In this document: positions 1-6,353 of the stretch, piece after piece
Layout of the letters: each line of letters opens with the position of its first letter
Numbering within the stretch: the stretch's first letter is position 1
Source: an uncultured Porphyromonas sp.
GTDB lineage: Bacteria; Bacteroidota; Bacteroidia; Bacteroidales; Porphyromonadaceae
Assembly (NCBI RefSeq): GCF_934359325.1
Contig: NZ_CAKRLH010000069.1
Span: 1-7,968, forward strand
Direction of reading: 5' to 3'
DNA length: 7,968 nt
Notes under the pieces: generated by a model
What the model was told of the DNA's origin: nothing
What the model saw: only the letters and a program-made list of their open reading frames with translations
Databases searched by the model: none
Made by a program: the position numbers and the translations under genes

Positions 1-833
1 TCCCACGCCACAGGGTCCTGATAGACGTCACCCCTCGCAGTCCAGCCGATGTGGGGCGTACCTGAGATCTGGTCGTATGCACCTATTGTCGCTGCGCTGA
101 GCAGCACGGTGCTGTCAGTCTCTTGGATTGCATCGTGGATCCGCCTGATGATGGCGGTGATGTTGCTTCGCCGCCACTCCGCTTTAGGGAGTAGTGTGTG
201 AGCCTTGCGGTAGTCCCGATCATCGGGGAAGCGTGCGGGGAAGTCGGGGTAGCGGATGTAGTCGAGCTGGATCCCCTCCACGGGGTATCTCTCCGCTATT
301 TCTCGGGCGAGTGAGGCAAGGTGGATGCCGGTGAGGCTGTCTGCCGGGTCCATGAAGTCCTTTCCCTTATGCCGTTTGGTGTGCCCTTTGTACTTGTCAT
401 AGAAGGGAGTGACTCCCCTGAGCCTTCGCCTATAGCTCCGATCCTCCAGCGGCAGTGTGGTGATCCAGGCGTGGACCGTCATCCCCCTCTTGTGGCATGC
501 CTCCACCGCATAGGCAAGAGGATCGTAACGCTTGCCGTAGAAGCGCGGGTGCATCGGTTCGATCGCTGAGGGGTAGATCACATCTCCCCGACCTCGGACT
601 TGGAGGAAAATGGTATTGATCCCATTCGCTCGCAGCAGATCCAGCTGCTCATCCAGCTCCCTCTTCTGTGCCGCCTCAGAGGATGAGCGGGGCCAGTCCA
701 GCCCCCAGATCGTAGAGAGCCAGACGGCGCGCATCTCGTACTTGGATCGGTGGGCAAAGGCGTCAGGCTCCTCAGCCTGTGCGCCTTGCAGGGCAATGAG
801 GCTGAGCAGGATCAGTAGGATGTGTCGTCTCAC
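1..833 (-). CDS. Family 10-like glycosyl hydrolase (GHL10/DUF187), C-terminus cut by window edge
   Basis: This is the first 277 codons of a secreted GHL10/DUF187 protein, a TIM-barrel family of glycoside-hydrolase-like enzymes; the C-terminus lies outside the window. A GTG start at 833 gives a short basic N-terminus and a hydrophobic signal peptide ending near AQA-EE (residue 20). The next in-frame ATG (residue 34) would lose that signal, so GTG is preferred. Family motifs follow in order: MRAVWLSTIWGLDWP (34-48), LQVRGRGDVIYPSAIEP (77-93; the family usually has RPxGDAxYxSxxEPW), AWITTLP (122-128), GIQLDYIRYPDF (187-198, with the acidic residue expected in the active site) and WRRSNITAIIRRIH (220-233). 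The gene lies 10 nt behind panC with no promoter box between, so it is probably co-transcribed with it. The substrate cannot be read from the sequence. The family call is firm; the start is moderately sure. Confidence 0.88.
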   Translation of the reverse strand, partial: MRRHILLILLSLIALQGAQAEEPDAFAHRSKYEMRAVWLSTIWGLDWPRSSSEAAQKRELDEQLDLLRANGINTIFLQVRGRGDVIYPSAIEPMHPRFYGKRYDPLAYAVEACHKRGMTVHAWITTLPLEDRSYRRRLRGVTPFYDKYKGHTKRHKGKDFMDPADSLTGIHLASLAREIAERYPVEGIQLDYIRYPDFPARFPDDRDYRKAHTLLPKAEWRRSNITAIIRRIHDAIQETDSTVLLSAATIGAYDQISGTPHIGWTARGDVYQDPVAW

Positions 834-843
834 AGGCGGCCGG

Positions 844-1701
844 TCAGAAAAAGTCGATATGGTCGATCAAGCGAACCTCCCCGTCATAGACCGTGATGGC
901 ACCGACGGCATGCTCCGTCTCGCCCCACTCGCTGATCTCTCCCAGTGTGTCGCGGTCGACGATGCTGAAGTACTCTACCCGGAGCAGTGGCGATGCCTCG
1001 ATCTCTCGGATCACCAGGTCGTGCACTTCGCTGACGGACCTTCCCTCCTTCTGCGCCCTCACGCCCTCGGTCAGTGCTCGGTAGATCATCGGTGCTGCCT
1101 GTCGCTCCTCGGGCGAGAGGCGGTTGTTTCGGCTGCTCATGGCAAGTCCGTCCGACTCGCGCACCGTTTCGCACGAGATGATCTCCGGATCCATGTCGTC
1201 CGAGAGCTCAATCATCCGCTTGATCACCGCTATCTGCTGGAAGTCCTTGAGACCAAAGTAAGCCTTATCCGGCTGCACGAGTCTGAAGAGCTTCCCGACA
1301 ATCCATACCACTCCTTGGAAGTGCCCGGGACGATAGGCTCCCTCCATCACTTCCGCCACCTGTCCGAGGGGCAGGTCGGGCGCTTCCTCCCCCTTTGCAT
1401 ACATCTCCTCGGGGGTGGGGGTAAAGGCGAAGTCTACCCCGAGCGCCTCCAGAGCCCTCAGATCCTCCTCCATATCGTGAGGATAGGTGGCGAGGTCGGT
1501 GGGGTTATTGAACTGGGTCGGATTGAGGAAGACACTCACCACCGTGCAGCCGCACTCCCTGACGCAGCGGCGAATGAGGCTGAAGTGTCCCTCGTGCAGT
1601 CCGCCCATTGTCGGGACGAGACCGATCGTCTCTCCCTTATGCTCCTCCCGTACTCGACTGAGAGTCTCTCTCAGTCGCTTCTGACTATTGATTACTTCCA
1701 T
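844..1701 (-). CDS. panC: Pantothenate synthetase (pantoate--beta-alanine ligase)
   Basis: PanC joins pantoate and beta-alanine using ATP, giving pantothenate, AMP and diphosphate; it is the last step of cytoplasmic vitamin B5 synthesis for coenzyme A. From the ATG at 1701 it is 285 aa, the usual family length. Signature motifs are all present: PTMGGLHEGH (30-39, the HIGH-type ATP site), VSVFLNPTQF (55-64), RPGHFQGV (124-131), YFGLKDFQQ (148-156) and RESDGLAMSSRN (181-192). The open frame extends to an ATG at 1785. Those 28 extra residues are rejected because they would start in the loop of the upstream gene's terminator and contain a promoter box at 1725-1732. An ATG at 1710 (three residues longer) is the only serious alternative. 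GHL10 follows after 10 nt, probably in one transcript. Confidence 0.96.
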   Translation of the reverse strand: MEVINSQKRLRETLSRVREEHKGETIGLVPTMGGLHEGHFSLIRRCVRECGCTVVSVFLNPTQFNNPTDLATYPHDMEEDLRALEALGVDFAFTPTPEEMYAKGEEAPDLPLGQVAEVMEGAYRPGHFQGVVWIVGKLFRLVQPDKAYFGLKDFQQIAVIKRMIELSDDMDPEIISCETVRESDGLAMSSRNNRLSPEERQAAPMIYRALTEGVRAQKEGRSVSEVHDLVIREIEASPLLRVEYFSIVDRDTLGEISEWGETEHAVGAITVYDGEVRLIDHIDFF

Positions 1702-1724
1702 GGCTATCATTCTGTCTGTTGCCG

Positions 1725-1732
1725 CAAAGGTA
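1725..1732 (-). promoter_or_regulatory. -7 box of the panC promoter
   Basis: TACCTTTG on the minus strand matches the Bacteroidetes -7 consensus TAnnTTTG exactly. It lies 24 nt before the ATG at 1701 and just downstream of the hairpin at 1763-1807. The -33 region, near 1753-1757, is not a clear TTTG. Transcription would start around 1718, giving a leader under 20 nt. Confidence 0.7.
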
Positions 1733-1762
1733 ACGAGAGATTGGCGAAGAATACCATTTGAC

Positions 1763-1807
1763 AAAAGGTCAGGAGCAAAGTCCACCGGGACCTGCTCCTG
1801 ACCTTTT
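1763..1807 (-). terminator. Strong hairpin terminator after the outer-membrane protein gene
   Basis: Positions 1763-1777 and 1793-1807 are perfect reverse complements (15 bp, TGCTCCTGACCTTTT in one arm). The 15-nt loop can pair again (1780-1783 with 1788-1791), leaving an ACCG tetraloop on the plus strand. Read on the minus strand, the stem ends in TTTT. It starts 28 nt after the beta-barrel gene's stop codon. It separates that gene from panC, which has its own promoter just below. Confidence 0.85.
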
Positions 1808-1835
1808 ACTATAGATTATACGATTGATCCCCTTG

Positions 1836-2360
1836 TCAGAATGAGAAGGAGGCACCGACGTTGAGGACACTCATACCGTATCCTGCCTCTACGAAGAGAC
1901 CCCAGCTGGGAGCCACCATATAGCGCAGTCCGATACCGGTGTTGTAGCCGAAGCCGAAGGACGACTCCTTGCTCTCGTTGCTGTGGTCGCCGCGGAAACC
2001 AAGGGCGATGAAGTAGTAGGTGTCGAGAGCGGGGATGAAGTGGTAGTGAAGTGCGGCGCGCGGTCCGAGGAAGTAGTCGGTCCCACCGCTGTACATATTG
2101 ACTACCGCCTGACCGCCGAGGGTAAAGGCGCTGTTGTCGTCCCAGATGTGACCATTGAGGCAGTGATCGGCAGCGAGGTTGATCGTCATGGATCCTGTCT
2201 GCTTACCTGCCGCATTGGTGTGGAGGCTGGCACCCAGTCCTACGCTGGCGATGTTGGTTCCGGTCTCAAAGACATTCTGAGCCTTGGCCTCCGTCTGACC
2301 GGCGACGCATAGCCCCAGAGCTACCAGAGCGGTAGCGAGAGTTTTCTTAAGTGAAATCAT
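1836..2360 (-). CDS. Small outer-membrane beta-barrel protein
   Basis: This 174-aa protein has a clear signal peptide: lysines at positions 5-6, a hydrophobic core ALVALGLCVAG (11-21) and a likely cut after AKA (27). Cys18 does not sit in a good lipobox, so a lipoprotein is unlikely. The mature part of about 147 aa alternates polar and hydrophobic residues, is rich in Gly and aromatics (YYFIALGF, FGFGYNTGIGLRY, GLFVEAGYG), and ends in SFSF with a C-terminal Phe, as expected for a barrel inserted by the BAM complex. The size suits about eight strands, like OmpX/OmpA-barrel proteins. No specific ligand or function can be assigned. It has its own promoter box (2402-2409) and a strong terminator (1763-1807), so it can form a single-gene transcript. 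Confidence 0.85.
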   Translation of the reverse strand: MISLKKTLATALVALGLCVAGQTEAKAQNVFETGTNIASVGLGASLHTNAAGKQTGSMTINLAADHCLNGHIWDDNSAFTLGGQAVVNMYSGGTDYFLGPRAALHYHFIPALDTYYFIALGFRGDHSNESKESSFGFGYNTGIGLRYMVAPSWGLFVEAGYGMSVLNVGASFSF

Positions 2361-2401
2361 AATGCAATTGATATGTATGAATTGTTATCCTTGTTCGGGG
2401 T

Positions 2402-2409
2402 CAAAGGTA
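2402..2409 (-). promoter_or_regulatory. -7 box of the beta-barrel gene promoter
   Basis: TACCTTTG on the minus strand is an exact TAnnTTTG match, 41 nt before the ATG at 2360. The predicted start near 2396 gives a leader of about 36 nt containing A-rich sequence. The -33 region would overlap the stop codon of the DUF5715 gene (2427) and is not a good TTTG, so strength is uncertain. Confidence 0.65.
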
Positions 2410-2426
2410 CACAAATGGTGCCAGAT

Positions 2427-3353
2427 CTACTTCTCCCTGACTGTGATGTGGAAGCAGGCCTGCCGCCGCTCGTGCTTGACGTAGCAGCGCCCATCCTCGT
2501 GGAATGCCCTCAGCACCCTTGCCAGCAGGTGTTTCAGCTCCTCCGGCTCTATCGTCCTCGGGTCCTCAGGGTCGACCTTGTCGTACCGCTGCCAGGAGAT
2601 GTCGAGTGTGGTGCCGTAGCAGTGGGTGCTATTGAGCGACGCATTGCCGTTACGCTGTCTCAGCTTGTCCATATCCTCGGCTGTCCTGGTGACACTGGTG
2701 ACGATCGGTCGGTAGAGGGGCTGCCCGTCCACTTCCAGCTGGTACCGAAAGGCAGCACCGATCTCTTGTGCCAGTCGCACCGCCTCCGGGACCATCAGTG
2801 GCACAGAGTGGGTTAGATCATCCAGCTTAAGTGCCGGTGTCTCCTTGAGTGGAACGAGGCGATCCGTCCGTAGGAGATCATCGCGGCACTCGGCGGGAGT
2901 GATGCCAAGACTCTGAGCCGCTTCGAGTTGTACTGGATTCAGGTCATCGAAGTCCCTCCTGAAGCTCCCTATGTAGCGGTAGGGACGCTCCCCCGGGACG
3001 ACGCTGTAGGAGCCGGTGTCCGGAGCGGGTGCCGGCGGCTCTGTCGGTGGTGTGAGGCTGATGAGCAGTGTCGCCAGAAGCGTCATCGCCAGCAGGGGAA
3101 GGTAGTAGTGGGTAACGACCGGCTTGGAAACGGAACGGAGAAAGACTATCAGTCGGCTCCAGAGACGGGCAAGAAAAAATCTGCTTCCCTTGTCAGCTGA
3201 TCGGACGACAGTCCCTGCCGATCGCTCCGTCCGCTCCTTAGTCCGCGGACTCGAGGTGCGACTGCGGATGATCTCCTCTAAGCAGAGATCTGCTCGTGTC
3301 TTACCCTGCTTCAAGAGCGATTCATCGGGTGATGAGTTGTTATCCTGTTCCAT
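2427..3353 (-). CDS. DUF5715 membrane-anchored protein, peptidase M15-like metal site
   Basis: This 308-aa protein resembles the DUF5715 family of Bacteroidales. Residues 1-80 are polar and basic (probably cytoplasmic). Residues 82-100 (HYYLPLLAMTLLATLLISL) form one membrane helix, followed by a Pro-rich linker (TPPTEPPAPAP) and a periplasmic domain. That domain contains IVTSVTRTAEDMDKLR (217-232), NGNASLNSTHCYGTTLD (235-251) and CFHITV (300-305). The SxHxxGxxxD arrangement plus the later His fits the three zinc ligands of M15/VanX-type DD-peptidases: H244, D251 and H302. The usual Glu three residues before the last His is Ala299, so activity is doubtful. The open frame extends 19 codons further up, to 3410, overlapping the GH2 gene. 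The ATG at 3353 is preferred because it clears GH2 by 37 nt and has an A-rich leader. No promoter box is seen, so it probably depends on GH2 transcription. Confidence 0.82.
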   Translation of the reverse strand: MEQDNNSSPDESLLKQGKTRADLCLEEIIRSRTSSPRTKERTERSAGTVVRSADKGSRFFLARLWSRLIVFLRSVSKPVVTHYYLPLLAMTLLATLLISLTPPTEPPAPAPDTGSYSVVPGERPYRYIGSFRRDFDDLNPVQLEAAQSLGITPAECRDDLLRTDRLVPLKETPALKLDDLTHSVPLMVPEAVRLAQEIGAAFRYQLEVDGQPLYRPIVTSVTRTAEDMDKLRQRNGNASLNSTHCYGTTLDISWQRYDKVDPEDPRTIEPEELKHLLARVLRAFHEDGRCYVKHERRQACFHITVREK

Positions 3354-3390
3354 TTGTGTGCTATAGAAATATTCGACAGAGGGGTGGGTC

Positions 3391-5913
3391 TTACTTGGTC
3401 GGAATCGCAAGGGTGGCGGAGCGAAGCCCCGGAGCTGAAGCGGAAAGAGTGATCGTGCCGGGCGTGCCTGACGGTGCGACGATAGTGGTCAGCTGACCGC
3501 TGAAGGCGGGCATCGTCTTGTTCTGGAAGGGAACAATGCAGGTGGCGTCACCATTGGCACTGGCGACATAGCGCCCTGCACCGATGACCTCAAACGTCAC
3601 TTCCGGGGTGGCGGTGGCGCAGAGGTTGCCCTGCTTGTCCACGACAGACACACGGATGTAGACGAGATGCTCTCTATCCTGCGCCGGTACGGTCTCGATC
3701 GGCTCTTCGAGGGTGAGCTGCAGCGTATATGGTGTGCCTGATGTACAGAGTCTCTTCTCCTTCCGGGGCACACCATCCTTGTCGTACGCCACGACCCGCA
3801 CCTCGCCAGGCTCATACTTCGTGTCCATCCACATGAGACGGTAGCGAGGCAGGCGCGAGAGATCCTTGTCAGAGCTATTGTCGACCGTAATTGATGTGTC
3901 CTTCGTCCGACGCCCCTGGCTCTTGCCATTTATGAATAGCTCGGCCGTGGGGTAGCTGGTGTAGACGAAGATCGGGGTCACCTCGCCCACTCGATCAGGC
4001 CAGTCCCAGTGGGGCAGAATGTGCAGGGTGGCGCTATCCGTATTCCAGTGCGAGCGGTAGAGGTAGAAGCGATCCTTAGGGATGCCGGCGAGATCAACTG
4101 CACCGAAAAGCGACGTGTGGGAGGGCCAATTGGTGTAGTACGGGGTCGGCTCTCCGATGTAGTCGATACCGGTCCAGATGAATTCACCGATATTGTAGTG
4201 GAAGTCATCGTGTCGGATGAAGTTGTCCTCAGGGAGCTCACTCCAGGCGCAGTGCTCCACGTCGTAGCTGCTCGCCTGATGGTCGGGGTAGATCGCCATC
4301 GACTTACGCTCGACAGGGAACTTATAGATCCCTCTCGACGAGAGCGTAGAGGCGGTCTCGGTACCCAGGATCAGTCGCTGCGGTAGCTTAGCATACGCCT
4401 CGGGGTAGTGCCAGGGGCGGTAATTGAAGCCGGCGACATCCATAATGGCGGCAAAGTTATTTGCCGTGGCGGGCTTGGGGTTGTCCATCCCCTGGGTGAC
4501 GGGGCGGGTAGGATCCTCGCGATGAGCAATCTCCTGGAGGAAGTGGGCGACCTTATTGCCCCCCTCAGCGCCCTGCTCGTAGACCTCGTTGCCGATGCAC
4601 CACATCACGATGGAGGGGTCATTTCTGTAGTGACGGATGAGGTTGACGAGGTCGCGCTCCGCCCAGTCGTCGAAGAGGGTACTGTATCCATTCTTCACCT
4701 TCGGGATCCGCCACTCATCGAAGCTCTCCGCCATGATCAGCATCCCCATCTCGTCTGCCAGCTGGATCAACTCCGGGGCGGGCATGTTGTGTGAGGTGCG
4801 GATCGCATTGACGCCCATATTCTGCATCTGCTTGATCTGTCTGCGGATGGCGACCTTATTCACCGCTGCTCCGAGTGGTCCGAGGTCGTGGTGGAGGCAG
4901 ACCCCCTTGAAGGTCACCGGCTTGCCATTGAGGTAAAAGCCCTCATCGGAACGAAGCTCTATCGTCCGCACTCCGAAGGTGGTGCGGTAGGCATCGATCA
5001 CCCGGCCGTTGTAGAGCAATTCGCTCTTGGCGGTGTAGAGGTTCGGCTGCTTGATGTCCCAGAGGTGGGGCTGCGGGATGCGTAGGTTTTGCTCAAGGGC
5101 ATTGTCGAAGATCTCAGCTCCGCTGATCTCCCGGCTGTCGATCGTCTCTCCCTTGTAGAGAATGGTGGTGCGAAGCGTCAGCGCGTCGCTATCGGCGGGG
5201 ACGCCCTTCAGTTCGGTGCGGACCTTGACCTGTGCGTACTCATCGCAAACAAAGGGAGTGGTGACAAAGGTTCCCCAGTCGTCGATCCGGGTCTTGTAGG
5301 GCGACACCATCAGGTACACATTACGGTACAGACCAGCCCCCGGGTACCAGCGAGAGAAGTCGGTCGGGTTGTCTAGCCGGATGGCGATCACCTGTCTGGT
5401 CTTGGAGGCTTCCAGATAGGGCGTGATGTCGAGGTAGTACGAGTTGTATCCGTAAGGCCAGCCTCCGGCGCGGTGACCATTGACATACACCTCCGAGTGG
5501 CTCATTGCCCCGTCGATGTAGAGGGTGATGTCGCCGATGGTGGAGGGATCCTGATGAAGGTCAAAGTGATAGCGGTACCAGCCCATGCCGACGAAGGGTA
5601 GTCCTCCCGTGCGTCCGGCATGCTCGAGTGCCTCTGTCTGCCCGTCCTGGGTGATGGCGACGTTTTGCCGGTCATTCTCAGAGGAGAATGGACCATAGAT
5701 AGCCCAGTCGTGCGGTACTGTAACGCTCTGCCAGCTCCGGTCATCGTAGTCCGGTCGGACGAAGTCGGAGCTATCCTCTCTCGTGAAGCGCCAGCCGTCA
5801 GTCAGGCGTAGTGCCTCGCGGGGAGCCTCGATGCTCTCCAGGAAAGTCTGCGCCGTCGCACTAAGAGACATAAGGATCACAAGTAGGGCGGGTAGAGTTC
5901 TTCTGATATTCAT
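3391..5913 (-). CDS. Secreted GH2 glycoside hydrolase, beta-galactosidase type with DUF4982-like region
   Basis: This 840-aa retaining exo-glycosidase most likely releases beta-galactose; beta-mannosidase or beta-glucuronidase specificity is less likely. A signal peptide (1-21, cut near ATA-Q) has no lipobox, so it is periplasmic or secreted. Domains in order: GH2 sugar-binding N-domain (about 35-205, with VPHDW 66-70, GMGWYRYHF 109-117 and GAGLYRNVYL 192-201), Ig-like domain (about 210-315), TIM barrel (about 318-620), a DUF4982-like beta domain (about 645-720) and a C-terminal Ig-like domain (about 728-835). GNEV gives the acid/base Glu443, and LGTETAS gives the nucleophile Glu519. NMGVNAIRTSHNMPAPEL (365-382) and SFDEW (397-401) are typical of the family. 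No SusC/SusD pair or regulator gene lies in the window. DUF5715 follows after 37 nt. A promoter box (5978-5985) and a palindrome array (6073-6132) lie upstream. Confidence 0.93.
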   Translation of the reverse strand: MNIRRTLPALLVILMSLSATAQTFLESIEAPREALRLTDGWRFTREDSSDFVRPDYDDRSWQSVTVPHDWAIYGPFSSENDRQNVAITQDGQTEALEHAGRTGGLPFVGMGWYRYHFDLHQDPSTIGDITLYIDGAMSHSEVYVNGHRAGGWPYGYNSYYLDITPYLEASKTRQVIAIRLDNPTDFSRWYPGAGLYRNVYLMVSPYKTRIDDWGTFVTTPFVCDEYAQVKVRTELKGVPADSDALTLRTTILYKGETIDSREISGAEIFDNALEQNLRIPQPHLWDIKQPNLYTAKSELLYNGRVIDAYRTTFGVRTIELRSDEGFYLNGKPVTFKGVCLHHDLGPLGAAVNKVAIRRQIKQMQNMGVNAIRTSHNMPAPELIQLADEMGMLIMAESFDEWRIPKVKNGYSTLFDDWAERDLVNLIRHYRNDPSIVMWCIGNEVYEQGAEGGNKVAHFLQEIAHREDPTRPVTQGMDNPKPATANNFAAIMDVAGFNYRPWHYPEAYAKLPQRLILGTETASTLSSRGIYKFPVERKSMAIYPDHQASSYDVEHCAWSELPEDNFIRHDDFHYNIGEFIWTGIDYIGEPTPYYTNWPSHTSLFGAVDLAGIPKDRFYLYRSHWNTDSATLHILPHWDWPDRVGEVTPIFVYTSYPTAELFINGKSQGRRTKDTSITVDNSSDKDLSRLPRYRLMWMDTKYEPGEVRVVAYDKDGVPRKEKRLCTSGTPYTLQLTLEEPIETVPAQDREHLVYIRVSVVDKQGNLCATATPEVTFEVIGAGRYVASANGDATCIVPFQNKTMPAFSGQLTTIVAPSGTPGTITLSASAPGLRSATLAIPTK

Positions 5914-5977
5914 CTACAGCTGTACTGGGTAAACGATATATGGGTGTACAATATTCGTTGTGTGGGCAACGTTTCCT

Positions 5978-5985
5978 CAAATTTA
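5978..5985 (-). promoter_or_regulatory. -7 box of the GH2 promoter
   Basis: TAAATTTG on the minus strand matches TAnnTTTG, 64 nt before the GH2 start codon. Predicted transcription starts near 5972, giving a leader of about 58 nt. The -33 region is only weakly TTTG-like, which would fit a promoter needing an activator. The palindrome array begins 87 bp upstream of this box. Confidence 0.55.
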
Positions 5986-6072
5986 CACTAAATATCTGCA
6001 ATGCACACTTTTTCCGGGAATGCACTCACTGAGAAGTGACAGGAGAAAATCCCTCTCCCTGATGAGTTAACT

Positions 6073-6132
6073 CTATTACCGGTAATAGTTGAGTCTAATA
6101 CCGGTATTAGTCTTCACTATTACCGGTAATAG
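6073..6132. repeat. Three phased 16-bp palindromes, probable tandem operator
   Basis: CTATTACCGGTAATAG (6073-6088), CTAATACCGGTATTAG (6095-6110) and CTATTACCGGTAATAG (6117-6132) are each perfect palindromes with no loop. Copies 1 and 3 are identical; copy 2 swaps the symmetric base pair on each side (ATT/AAT to AAT/ATT) and so keeps its symmetry. Centres are exactly 22 bp apart, about two helical turns, with unrelated 6-bp spacers. Loop-less palindromes on one DNA face suggest sites for a homodimeric regulator rather than RNA hairpins. An even palindrome with a central CpG is compatible with a LacI-type protein, but GntR, MarR or other families are possible. No regulator gene is present in the window. 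Confidence 0.8.
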
Positions 6133-6316
6133 ATTGACGCTTTACTCATGACCGGCACAACTGATGCTAAATCGTTTCGTTTTGTACTGAAAACCACCTC
6201 TTTGTGACCCTCTGTCGTCATGGTCGGAGCATTACGGCTCTCACCGGTGGATTCAGCACGAGGAGCCTTTTCAGGATTGGTCTCGTCGGGGTAGGGGGAG
6301 GACGGCCCCTTTTTGG

Positions 6317-6324
6317 TATCTTTG
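6317..6324 (+). promoter_or_regulatory. -7 box of the DUF2156-GNAT promoter
   Basis: TATCTTTG matches TAnnTTTG and lies 29 nt before the ATG at 6354. The predicted start near 6330 gives an A-rich leader of about 24 nt. The -33 region, around 6293-6297, is G-rich and not a consensus TTTG. Its position inside the longer open frame is the main reason for choosing the start at 6354. Confidence 0.65.
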
Positions 6325-6353
6325 TCGAGATTCGAAGTAAGAAAAGTATATCT

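Larger units (their letters stand above)
5914..6353. other. Divergent intergenic region between the GH2 and DUF2156 genes
   Basis: These 440 nt separate two divergent genes and contain no convincing coding region. They hold the GH2 -7 box, three ACCGGT palindromes and the DUF2156 -7 box. A 5-bp inverted repeat (5956-5960 with 5967-5971) lies in the predicted GH2 leader. A direct repeat AATGCAC occurs at 6000 and 6019. An isolated CACCGGTG lies at 6242-6249. Nothing else was recognised between 6133 and 6310. Confidence 0.75.

Noticed and set aside
610..1761. A 383-codon open frame on the plus strand opposite panC
   Set aside because: It is antisense to a PanC gene with every family motif intact. 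It has no recognisable protein motif and also reads through the end of GHL10. It is a by-product of GC-rich codon use.
2373..2816. A 147-codon plus-strand frame opposite the DUF5715 gene
   Set aside because: It has no promoter box or known motif. The opposite strand carries conserved DUF5715 motifs, so this is a shadow.
4009..4794. Plus-strand frames of about 125 codons opposite the GH2 gene
   Set aside because: They lie within the GH2 catalytic and DUF4982-like coding region on the other strand and show no protein features of their own.
5956..5971. CGTTG and CAACG hairpin in the predicted GH2 leader, considered as a riboswitch or attenuator
   Set aside because: It is a single 5-bp stem with a 6-nt loop and no conserved aptamer pattern or T run.
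6073..6132. The palindrome array as a CRISPR, replication iterons or a transposon end
   Set aside because: The units are self-palindromic with 6-bp spacers, which is far too short for CRISPR. No rep, cas or transposase gene and no target duplication is present, and the flanking genes are typical chromosomal ones.
6236..6271. GGCTC and GAGCC inverted repeat followed by TTTT, resembling a plus-strand terminator
   Set aside because: The stem is only 5 bp with a 22-nt loop, and no transcript is known to arrive from upstream, so it is probably chance.
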